DNA of 6,933 nt, from positions 1 through 6,933 of the forward strand of contig CAJYBL010000076.1 in assembly GCA_913064995.1 (NCBI GenBank), read 5' to 3'. This document shows positions 1-6,629 of this stretch, piece by piece; position 1 is the first letter of the stretch, and every line of letters begins with the position of its first letter. The notes beneath the pieces are model-generated. The model was given only the letters and a program-made list of their open reading frames with translations. It had not been told where the DNA came from and did no database searches. Position numbers and translations under genes: made by a program. This stretch comes from an uncultured Alphaproteobacteria bacterium (lineage in GTDB: Bacteria > Pseudomonadota > Alphaproteobacteria > Puniceispirillales > Puniceispirillaceae).

Positions 1-926
1 TAACTGACTGGCCGTTTCGCCGCGCTGTTCGCCGCTGTGGCGGCGGTTTGGTGGTGACCGAAATGATTGCTAGCGCCGCCGTCCTGCGCGATGTGAAAAG
101 CGAAATGCGGAAATTACGAACCGAAGCGATTGCCGAAGCGCCGCTATCAATCCAGCTTGCCGGCTGGGAACCACCGGTGATGGCCGAAGCGGCGAAAATC
201 TGTGCTGATCTTGGCGCAAGTTTTATCGATATCAATATGGGCTGCCCTGCCAAAAAGGTTACTGGCAAATTATCAGGCTCGGCCTTGATGCGAGATCCGC
301 ATCTTGCCGGTGCCATTATGGCGGCTGTGGTTGATGCTGTTGATGTGCCGGTTACGTTGAAAATGCGGCTTGGCTGGGATGATGACAGCCTGAATGCGCC
401 GCAACTTGCCAAGATGGCTGAAAATGCCGGAATCAAGATGCTGGCCATTCACGGCAGAACACGCTGTCAGATGTATAATGGCGCGGCCGATTGGGCAAAA
501 ATTGCGGATGTTGTGGCGGCAGTTGATATTCCGGTTGTGGCGAACGGGGATATTACCTGTCTCGACACAGTGCAAAAGGCGATTGAACAAAGCGGGGCTG
601 CTGGTGTGATGATCGGGCGCGGGGCGCAGGGGCGTCCGTGGCTTTTGGCGCAGGCTGGTGATTTTCTGGCGGGGCAGGCGGTTCGCCCAACCCCGTCAAT
701 TGGCATGCGCCATCATCTGATGCGGGCGCATCTTGACGATATGCTTAGCCATTATGGAACCGCGGCAATGCGATTGGCACGCAAACATATCGCCTGGTAC
801 GCGCATGGTCTTCCCGGTGCTGCTGAATTGCGTGATATTGCCAATAACAATACCGATGCCGCGATGGTGTTCGCGGCGGTCGATCAATTTTTTGAAGCGC
901 TTGATCCAAGCGATGTGGCGGCGTGA
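1..926 (+). CDS. dusB: tRNA-dihydrouridine synthase B (DusB/NifR3 family), 5' end missing
   Basis: FMN enzyme that reduces specific uridines in the tRNA D-loop to dihydrouridine in the cytoplasm. The frame is open from base 3 to the TGA at 924-926 (307 codons). It begins with TDWPFRR, which matches the region about 20 residues into E. coli DusB, so the true start lies upstream of the window; the TTG at 48 and the ATG at 63 are internal. Visible family motifs are VVTEMIAS, DINMGCPAKKV with the catalytic Cys at codon 81 (bases 243-245), VPVTLKMRLGW, IHGRTR, VVANGDI, and the FMN-phosphate-binding MIGRGAQGRPW, followed by the helical C-terminal domain containing ARKHIAWY. The stop overlaps the start of ntrB. 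dusB (nifR3) as first gene of the ntrBC operon is the standard alphaproteobacterial arrangement. Family assignment is very secure; the DusB subgroup rests on motif similarity and context. Confidence 0.95.
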   Translation, partial: TDWPFRRAVRRCGGGLVVTEMIASAAVLRDVKSEMRKLRTEAIAEAPLSIQLAGWEPPVMAEAAKICADLGASFIDINMGCPAKKVTGKLSGSALMRDPHLAGAIMAAVVDAVDVPVTLKMRLGWDDDSLNAPQLAKMAENAGIKMLAIHGRTRCQMYNGAADWAKIADVVAAVDIPVVANGDITCLDTVQKAIEQSGAAGVMIGRGAQGRPWLLAQAGDFLAGQAVRPTPSIGMRHHLMRAHLDDMLSHYGTAAMRLARKHIAWYAHGLPGAAELRDIANNNTDAAMVFAAVDQFFEALDPSDVAA

Positions 927-2125
927 TGCGTTCGCCGTCAAAATCAATGCCGTCAGACAGGTCAGATGCGACTGATCAAACCGCATATCTGCACCATGAC
1001 CATGATGTCGATCATCATTCGGGTGTTGGCATGGCGCAAATTCTTGCTAGCCTACCCAACCCGATTTTTGTCTTGGATGCGGATAATTGCTTTATCTATC
1101 TCAATCAAGCTGCCGAAATGTTTTTTCAATCAAGCCAGATGATCCTGTCTGGCATGCCTTTAGATGGGTTTATTCCAGCTGATGGCAGCCTGTTTTCGAT
1201 GTTGCAGCGTGCCCGCGATCAGCATGTTTCGGTTGGTGATCAGGGGCTGGAACTGGCAGGGCCAAAGCTAGGATTAAAGCTCGTCAATGTGCAAATCACC
1301 CCCTTTGGTGACACGCCGCGCTTGCTCGTGTCGATCCAAGAGCGCGCGCTTGCTGAACGGCTTCGTGGTCAGTCACTATTTCGTGGCGCGGCAAGGTCTA
1401 TCTCGGCAATGGCGGCTTTGCTGGCGCATGAGGTCAAAAACCCGCTTGCCGGCATTAAAGGTGCAGCCCAGCTATTAGAGTCAGGGCTTGGCGATGAAGA
1501 CCGTGTCTTGACCCGCATGATTGTCGAGGAAAGCGACCGGGTTGCCGCGCTTCTTGATCGTATGGAAGGCTTTGCCGGTGGTGCGCGCCTTGTTCTTAGT
1601 CCGGTGAATATTCACGAGGTTTTAGATCATTGTCTTGGGCTGGCGGCGGCATCTTATGGCGCGCATCTGGTGATCCGCCGGCAATATGATCCATCCTTGC
1701 CATTGGTGAATGGGCATCGTGATCTATTGATTCAGTCTTTTGTAAATATTATAAAGAACGCATCAGAAGCAACTGATAATAATGCAGAACTTATAATAAA
1801 GACATCTTATTCGCGGGGTCGCCGCCTGTCATTAGCGGTAAGTGATGGCGGGTCGCATGTGCCGGTTCAGGTTGATATTATCGATAATGGTCGCGGCATT
1901 CCCGAAGATATTCGCAACCATATTTTTGACCCGTTTGTATCAGGGCGTAAGGGTGGCAGTGGGCTTGGCTTGACGATGGTTGCCAGCGTTGTTGCTGATC
2001 ATGGCGGTATGATTGAGGTGGATTCAACGGCGGGTCGAACCGCCTTTCGGATGAATTTTCCGGTTGCCGAGTTGGATAAACCGGCGTCTTCGCCATCGAA
2101 ACCGGCAAAAGGATCAGCCGAATGA
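926..2125 (+). CDS. ntrB: Nitrogen regulation sensor histidine kinase NtrB (GlnL)
   Basis: Soluble kinase/phosphatase of the nitrogen-assimilation two-component system. In the family it is controlled by PII protein and acts on NtrC. The ATG at 926 overlaps the dusB stop (TGATG); a GTG at 923 in the same frame would add one residue. Numbering from 926 (399 aa): a His/Asp-rich stretch at 23-31, a PAS sensor domain about 36-140 (LASLPNPIFVLDAD), a dimerisation/phosphoacceptor helix with HEVKNPL and phospho-His168, and the ATPase domain with N box (NIIKNASEA, Asn278), G1 box DNGRGIP (320-326), F box IFDPFVSGR and G2 box GSGLGL (344-349). No membrane segment is visible, as expected for NtrB. No strong ribosome-binding site precedes the start, so coupling to dusB translation is likely. 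Bases 1741-1800, around the N box, are only 25% GC. All catalytic motifs are intact. Confidence 0.95.
   Translation: MRSPSKSMPSDRSDATDQTAYLHHDHDVDHHSGVGMAQILASLPNPIFVLDADNCFIYLNQAAEMFFQSSQMILSGMPLDGFIPADGSLFSMLQRARDQHVSVGDQGLELAGPKLGLKLVNVQITPFGDTPRLLVSIQERALAERLRGQSLFRGAARSISAMAALLAHEVKNPLAGIKGAAQLLESGLGDEDRVLTRMIVEESDRVAALLDRMEGFAGGARLVLSPVNIHEVLDHCLGLAAASYGAHLVIRRQYDPSLPLVNGHRDLLIQSFVNIIKNASEATDNNAELIIKTSYSRGRRLSLAVSDGGSHVPVQVDIIDNGRGIPEDIRNHIFDPFVSGRKGGSGLGLTMVASVVADHGGMIEVDSTAGRTAFRMNFPVAELDKPASSPSKPAKGSAE
2107..2113 (+). promoter_or_regulatory. Ribosome-binding site of ntrC
   Basis: AAAAGGA lies inside the 3' end of ntrB, eight bases before the ATG at 2122. It supports that start, which overlaps the ntrB stop by four bases (ATGA). 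It also suggests that ntrC can initiate independently as well as by coupling. Confidence 0.6.
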
Positions 2126-3552
2126 ACGTAAAGCCACCGCTTATTCTTGTTGCTGAAGATGATAAGTCGGTCAGGCTTGTTGTGCAGCAGGCGCTTGCCC
2201 GTCAGGGCTATGCTGTGCAATCAAGCGGCACGGCGGCGGGTTTGTGGAAATTGATCGAATCCGGCAAAGGCGATGTTTTGATTACCGATGTTGCCTTGCC
2301 GGATGGCGATGCGCTTGATCTGCTGCCCCGCATTCAGGAACGCCGCCCCGATTTACCGGTCATTGTAATGAGCGCGCGTTCAACATTGCTGACTGCCGTA
2401 AAAGCCCAACAAGTTGGCGTTTTTGAATATCTGCCAAAACCATTTGAACTGCGGAGTTTGATCGAGGTAACGCAGCGCGCTGTTGAAACCATTGGCACGC
2501 CAAGCCGGTCAAATGCTAAAACAGCCTCAATCGAGGAGGGCGGCCCGTTAATTGGCCGGTCGCGCCCAATGCAGGATATTTTCAAAGCGATGGCACGGGT
2601 TGTTAGTACCGATTTAACCGTCCTTGTGACCGGTGAAAGCGGTACTGGCAAAGAGTTGGTTGCGCGTGCGCTGCATGATCTTGGAAGCCGTCGCGTTGGC
2701 CCTTTTGTTGCAATCAATCTTGCCACGATCCCGCGTGACCTTGTCGAATCAGAATTATTTGGGTGGGGCAAGGATTATGGTTCAAGTCCGGCAAAGCATC
2801 ATCAGGGCTGGTTTGAACAGGCCGAGGGTGGAACGTTGTTTCTTGATGAGGTTGGCGATATACCGCCCGAGGCACAAACACGGCTTTTAAGGGTTTTGCA
2901 GGATGGTGAATATTTGCCCGTTGGTGCTCAGCGGCCAGTCAAAACAAATATTAGAGTTATTGCAGCAACAAACCAGAATTTGCATCACCTCATGCATCAA
3001 GGCCTGTTTCGTGAAGATTTGTTTTACCGGTTGAATGTGGTGCCATTGCGCTTGCCGCCATTACGCGAACGCGTTGAAGATATCGGCCCGCTTGTTGCGC
3101 ATTTCCAGCTTCATGCGGTCAAAGAGGGGCTGCCGTCAAAAACCTTTACCCCAGAAGCGCTGAGTGCGCTGAAATCCTGGCATTGGCCGGGCAATGTGCG
3201 CGAATTGGAAAATCTGGTCAGGCGCATGCTGGTGCTACATGCCGATACCAGCATTGATGCGGCGGCGGTTGAACGTGAATTTCCAGCCAGCCAAACCGAA
3301 TTAAATGAAGACGCCGAAAGCTTGTCCGAGTCTGTCGATGCGCATATCAGGCGCTATTTCGAGGCCTTGAAAGGCGGCATGCCTGCCCCGGGTCTTTATG
3401 GCCGTATTTTGCGTGAAGTCGAACATCCGCTTATTCTCACCACGCTGGAAGTAACCCGTGGTAATCAAGTTCGAGCCGCCGATATATTGGGGTTAAACCG
3501 GAATACCTTGCGCAAAAAGATCAAGGATCTGAACATAAAGGCAGGTCGCTAA
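2122..3552 (+). CDS. ntrC: Nitrogen response regulator NtrC lacking a recognisable GAFTGA motif
   Basis: DNA-binding activator of nitrogen-assimilation genes, phosphorylated by NtrB; 476 aa, normal for the family. The receiver domain (about 5-120) has acidic residues D13/D14, phospho-acceptor D56 (ITDVALPDG), S84 and K106 (LPKPF). The AAA+ domain (about 145-385) has Walker A GESGTGKE (171-178), Walker B LFLDEVGD (D242, E243), FREDLFYRL near 296-304 with candidate arginine-finger residues, and WPGNVRE (355-361). The C-terminus (about 420-476) is a Fis-type helix-turn-helix, including AADILGLNRNTLRKKI. The oddity is that, between ESELFG and FEQAEGGTLF, the spot normally occupied by GAFTGA reads DYGSSP (218-223), with the spacing unchanged. 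GAFTGA contacts sigma-54, so this protein probably does not activate sigma-54 polymerase conventionally. As I recall, Rhodobacter capsulatus NtrC also lacks GAFTGA and works with sigma-70. The identification as NtrC rests on gene order and domain layout and is secure; the sigma preference is inference. Confidence 0.94.
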   Translation: MNVKPPLILVAEDDKSVRLVVQQALARQGYAVQSSGTAAGLWKLIESGKGDVLITDVALPDGDALDLLPRIQERRPDLPVIVMSARSTLLTAVKAQQVGVFEYLPKPFELRSLIEVTQRAVETIGTPSRSNAKTASIEEGGPLIGRSRPMQDIFKAMARVVSTDLTVLVTGESGTGKELVARALHDLGSRRVGPFVAINLATIPRDLVESELFGWGKDYGSSPAKHHQGWFEQAEGGTLFLDEVGDIPPEAQTRLLRVLQDGEYLPVGAQRPVKTNIRVIAATNQNLHHLMHQGLFREDLFYRLNVVPLRLPPLRERVEDIGPLVAHFQLHAVKEGLPSKTFTPEALSALKSWHWPGNVRELENLVRRMLVLHADTSIDAAAVEREFPASQTELNEDAESLSESVDAHIRRYFEALKGGMPAPGLYGRILREVEHPLILTTLEVTRGNQVRAADILGLNRNTLRKKIKDLNIKAGR

Positions 3553-3553
3553 A

Positions 3554-5749
3554 ATGTTGAAATCTAATAATCAAAACACATCCATGAAGGATAAAAAAAG
3601 TTGGTTTAGTGAAGATCGGCTAGCCTATATTTCAATCTTGTTCACCCTTGGTATGGGGGCGGTCACGGCCTATGCATTAACCCGCGTTGACTATCTGTCA
3701 AACGATACCGATTTCGTGATGTGGTTGATCATTATTGATGCGCTGGCATTGCTTGTGCTTGGCACGCTTGTGGGGCGGCAGATCTGGCGCTTATGGTCGG
3801 AACGGCGCCAACGGCTTGCTGGTCATCAACTGCATTGGCGGATGGCGGTTCTGTTTGGTGGGGTGACAACTTTTCCAGCCATCATTGTGACGCTATTTGC
3901 GCTTTTTGTTGTCGATCATTCGCTGCGTGGTTGGTTCGCCGAGCGCATTTCAACCGCGGTGAATGAATCTGTTCGAGTTGCCGAGTCCTATTTTGACGAG
4001 CATGCGCGTTCGATTTCGGGTGAAGTGCTGACAATGGCCAATGATATCAACCGCGAGGCCTATCGTCTGGTTGGTAAGGGGAATTTGATGGGGCGTTATC
4101 TTAGTGATCAGGCTGCACTTCGGAATATGTCGGATGCGATAATTTTTGATGGTACGGGGCAGGTTTTGGCGAAATCGCAATTTGCCTTTGCGATCACATT
4201 TACCAATCTTGAATCAAGCTGGGTCGAAAAAGCCCGAAAAGGCGAGGTGGTTGTGCTTCGCGCCGATGAAACCAATAAATTGCGCGCCGTGGTAAAATTG
4301 AACAGCTATGTCGATGCGTATCTTCTTGTTGGCCGTTTTATCGACTCAAAGGTTCTGCTGGCGATGGATCAGACGCGTCTTGCAGCATCAGATTACCAAC
4401 AGCTGGGGTTCCAGCAGCTTGACCTTCAAATCAGCTTTGCGGTGTTGTTTGGGATTATTCTTCTGCTGATTCTGATCGCGTCTTTATGGATTGGTTTGAA
4501 TCTGGCAACGGCAATTGTTGGGCCACTTGGCTCGGTTATCCATGTTGCCGAACAGGTTCGTGCTGGTAATTTGTCGCAGCGCGCTCCCGAAGATTTACAG
4601 CTTGAAGAAATTTCGCGTCTTGGGTCCGCCTTTAACCGAATGCTTGATGAGTTGGCGCGAAGCCGCGAACAGCTTGTGCAGGCCAATACCCAGATTGATC
4701 AGCGCCGTGAATTTACCGAGGCGGTTCTTGGCGGCGTGTCATCAGGTGTTGTTGGTCTTGATCGGGATGGCAAGGTCACTTTGCCAAATGCAACCGCGCG
4801 CGAATTGCTTGGCAAAAAAGATACTGATCTGATTGGCCGAAAACTATCTGATGTTATCCCTGAATTCGAAGGCTTGCTGGCGATTACCAATCAGAAAAAA
4901 CGCCGCTTTGGCGAAGAACAGATTATTCTTCAGCGGCAAAACAGCCATTTGATCCTGCGGGCGCGTATCGTCAGCGAGGTGATTGAAGGACGGGTCATTG
5001 GTTATGTTGTGACCTTTGACGATGTTACCAGCCTGCTGAGTGCGCAACGCAAGGCCGCTTGGTCTGATATTGCGCGGCGTATTGCTCATGAAATCAAAAA
5101 TCCATTGACGCCAATCCAGCTTGCATCCGACCGCTTGTTGAAAAAATACCGTCCAGATGATCAAAAGGCGGCTGATCAATTCGAGGAATATGTTCGCATA
5201 ATCATGCGTCAGGTCGATGATATTGGCCGCATGGTTGATGAATTTTCGGCCTTTGCCCGAATGCCGCAACCCGAAATGGATCAGCATTCTTTGCTGGAAA
5301 TTGTCAATGGGCAGATTTCACTGTTTGCCAGCAAGGATTTGTCGCTTGATGTTGAAATTGATGATGCCAAGCAGGGTTATATAACCATTTGTGATGCTGG
5401 GTTGGTTCGCCAAGCGCTAACCAATCTGCTACAAAATGCCAAAGATAGTTTGCAAGAACATCATGCTGCCGCGCCAGCCATTCGCATTTCAATGGCAAGC
5501 GAAGATGATATGATTGCCATCACCCTAACCGATAATGGCCCGGGATTCCCCGAAATGGATCTTGGCAAACTGCTTGAACCCTATGTAACAACGCGGCAAA
5601 AAGGCACCGGGCTTGGCCTTGCGATTGTCAGTAAAATTATGGAGGATCACGGCGGTAAGATGCAGCTTGGCAAGGCTGATAGCGGCGGCGCATTGGTTTG
5701 TTTGAAATTTCCATTCCACACAACAATGCGTAATAGAAAGGTCATATAA
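3554..5749 (+). CDS. ntrY: Membrane-bound nitrogen regulation sensor histidine kinase NtrY
   Basis: Inner-membrane kinase of the NtrY/NtrX two-component system, linked in alphaproteobacteria to nitrogen metabolism and redox/envelope responses; 731 aa. Three N-terminal membrane segments lie at about 23-45, 54-78 and 97-120. A periplasmic sensor region of about 170 residues follows (121-292), then a fourth membrane segment at about 293-316. Next come a HAMP linker (about 318-370, with IVGPLGSVIHVAEQ), a PAS domain (about 383-490), the phosphoacceptor helix HEIKNPLTPIQL with His512, and the ATPase domain with NLLQNAKDSL, DNGPGFP (from 660), LEPYVTTRQKG and GTGLGL (from 684). The ATG at 3554 is one base after the ntrC stop. 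The ATG at 3584 (Met11) is a possible alternative start, since the first ten residues are not conserved-looking. The TAA overlaps the next ATG (TAATG). Every catalytic motif is present, and this is the last complete gene of the operon. Confidence 0.95.
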   Translation: MLKSNNQNTSMKDKKSWFSEDRLAYISILFTLGMGAVTAYALTRVDYLSNDTDFVMWLIIIDALALLVLGTLVGRQIWRLWSERRQRLAGHQLHWRMAVLFGGVTTFPAIIVTLFALFVVDHSLRGWFAERISTAVNESVRVAESYFDEHARSISGEVLTMANDINREAYRLVGKGNLMGRYLSDQAALRNMSDAIIFDGTGQVLAKSQFAFAITFTNLESSWVEKARKGEVVVLRADETNKLRAVVKLNSYVDAYLLVGRFIDSKVLLAMDQTRLAASDYQQLGFQQLDLQISFAVLFGIILLLILIASLWIGLNLATAIVGPLGSVIHVAEQVRAGNLSQRAPEDLQLEEISRLGSAFNRMLDELARSREQLVQANTQIDQRREFTEAVLGGVSSGVVGLDRDGKVTLPNATARELLGKKDTDLIGRKLSDVIPEFEGLLAITNQKKRRFGEEQIILQRQNSHLILRARIVSEVIEGRVIGYVVTFDDVTSLLSAQRKAAWSDIARRIAHEIKNPLTPIQLASDRLLKKYRPDDQKAADQFEEYVRIIMRQVDDIGRMVDEFSAFARMPQPEMDQHSLLEIVNGQISLFASKDLSLDVEIDDAKQGYITICDAGLVRQALTNLLQNAKDSLQEHHAAAPAIRISMASEDDMIAITLTDNGPGFPEMDLGKLLEPYVTTRQKGTGLGLAIVSKIMEDHGGKMQLGKADSGGALVCLKFPFHTTMRNRKVI
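5735..5741 (+). promoter_or_regulatory. Ribosome-binding site of the ntrX-position gene
   Basis: AGAAAGG lies seven bases before the ATG at 5749, inside the end of ntrY. It supports a genuine ntrX start here, with the break from the parent genome coming only after the first codons. Confidence 0.6.
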
Positions 5750-6093
5750 TGGCTGATGATATTTTGATTGTTGATGATGATAATCGAATTAGAGAACTTT
5801 TAAAAGAATATTTAAGGGAAAATGGCTTCAAAGCAAATGTTTTATCAATGCCTTGCACTGAAATTTTTGATCAACAAGACGATGAATATAAAACTAACAT
5901 TCTCGGAGACGGACCTCGAGTAGCCATTGAATGCGGTTACCCAGACTTCTGGCATAAATATCTCAATCAAGGAGACTTAGTCATTGGCATGGAATCCTTT
6001 GGTGAATCAGCTCCAGGATCAGTATTAATGGATCACTTCGGATTTACCGCAGATAAGGTTTCAAAAAAAATAATCAGTTTTCTTAAAAAATGA
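5749..6093 (+). CDS. Chimeric reading frame: receiver-domain N-terminus (ntrX start / OmpR-like) fused to a transketolase C-terminus
   Basis: One uninterrupted 114-codon frame made of pieces that do not belong together. Residues 1-11 (MADDILIVDDD) suit the start of NtrX, expected right after ntrY, and the good ribosome-binding site agrees. Residues 12-27 (NRIRELLKEYLRENGF) look instead like the first helix of an OmpR-type regulator. NtrX proteins usually read more like DDExDIRxLIxGILxDEG, as I recall. From about residue 31 the protein is the end of transketolase. A response regulator with only about 30 receiver residues lacks the phospho-acceptor Asp and the whole output domain, so the frame cannot act as a regulator. 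GC drops from about 60% (5641-5700) to about 23% (5761-5820), then rises to about 42%. The most likely explanation is two assembly or amplification joins, one near 5755-5781 and one near 5836-5842. A natural fusion is very unlikely. Confidence 0.75.
   Translation: MADDILIVDDDNRIRELLKEYLRENGFKANVLSMPCTEIFDQQDDEYKTNILGDGPRVAIECGYPDFWHKYLNQGDLVIGMESFGESAPGSVLMDHFGFTADKVSKKIISFLKK
5839..6093 (+). pseudogene. tkt: Transketolase, C-terminal fragment
   Basis: Last 85 codons of a transketolase, the thiamine-diphosphate enzyme that transfers two-carbon ketol units in the pentose phosphate and Calvin pathways. The line VLSMPCTEIFDQQDDEYK aligns with the E. coli segment VVSMPSTDAFDAQDAAYR. It is followed by RVAIECGYPDFWHKY and MESFGESAPGSVLMDHFGFT, the typical C-terminal domain. 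The stop is TGA at 6091-6093. About 570-580 upstream residues, including the thiamine-diphosphate and active-site regions, are absent, so this piece cannot be an enzyme. GC is about 40-43% over 5881-6060, unlike both flanks, so the source is probably neither the ntr-operon organism nor that of the dxr piece. A gammaproteobacterial origin is possible from the wording but is not established. Confidence 0.85.
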
Positions 6094-6600
6094 TCAACTA
6101 ACACTTCATTTGCAGCATTAACAATTATTGGAGTGCCTTCGTACTTATTAATTTGATTTACTAATTTTATAATTGGAAAAATTTTTCTGTCTACTTTTTT
6201 AAATGTCAAATTTTTAATCATTTCATGATTTGCTCTAACTTTAATAATTTTTTTAATTTCAAGATTTCTGTCAAATATTGCATTAGCTATAGGGATAATC
6301 ATTGTTGTTTCATGATAAATAAATTTTTTTAATCCATTTTTTAAATCAATAATTGCATGTACTAACGAATTCGGATGAATTATTATATCCAATTTTTCTT
6401 TGGGTATATTGAATAACCTTTGAGCCTCAATTAATTCTAATATTTTATTCATTAAAGTAGCTGAATCTATCGAAATTTTTTTACCCATTTTCCATTTTGG
6501 ATGTTTTAAAGCTTTTGCTGGCTTAACAGATTTTAATTTAGAAGGTTTATAATTTAAAAAAGGACCTCCAGATGCTGTGATATAAATTTTATTGTGTAAA
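6081..6600 (-). pseudogene. dxr: 1-deoxy-D-xylulose 5-phosphate reductoisomerase (DXR), internal fragment
   Basis: DXR converts 1-deoxy-D-xylulose 5-phosphate to 2-C-methyl-D-erythritol 4-phosphate in the MEP isoprenoid pathway. Recognisable homology begins near 6600 (LHNKIYITASGGPF) and ends near 6081 (NAANEVLVDHFLRK). Between them HPKWKMG, ISIDSATLMNK and LELIEAQRLF keep the equivalents of E. coli His209, Trp212, Ser222, Asn227, Lys228 and Glu231, and IIHPNSLVHAI follows. The NADPH-binding N-terminal domain and the C-terminal helical end are missing. An open frame runs on at both ends (6707 down to 6033), but those extensions do not resemble DXR and belong to neighbouring pieces. GC is only about 22-28%, with AT-rich Lys/Ile/Asn codons, as in SAR11-like marine alphaproteobacteria. 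The source group is inference. The fragment is cut on both sides by apparent artificial joins. Confidence 0.88.
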
Positions 6601-6629
6601 CTCACCCTTCTTTTCAGTTGGGTGAGTTT
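6598..6629. repeat. Perfect 10-bp inverted repeat (hairpin) at the dxr fragment boundary
   Basis: AAACTCACCC (6598-6607) and GGGTGAGTTT (6620-6629) are exact reverse complements separated by a 12-base loop, and two further G-T pairs could extend the stem. Neither strand shows a run of T after the stem, so a factor-independent terminator is not well supported. It lies where DXR homology stops and composition changes, so it may be a fold-back or chimera join rather than a functional element. Confidence 0.75.

Noticed and set aside
273..590. Long open frame antisense to dusB
   Set aside because: It is a shadow of the dusB frame with no family resemblance, as are the other overlapping opposite-strand frames within ntrB, ntrC and ntrY.
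2757..2830. A compensated frameshift hiding a normal GAFTGA in NtrC
   Set aside because: The other two forward frames here do not encode GAFTGA or anything close, and the spacing between flanking conserved motifs is exactly normal.
5749..6093. A novel response-regulator/transketolase fusion enzyme
   Set aside because: Both parts lack their key residues, the composition changes at the joins, and further broken gene pieces follow. A chimera explains this better than new biology.
6598..6629. Factor-independent transcription terminator
   Set aside because: The stem is good, but no T-run follows it on either strand and no intact gene ends next to it.
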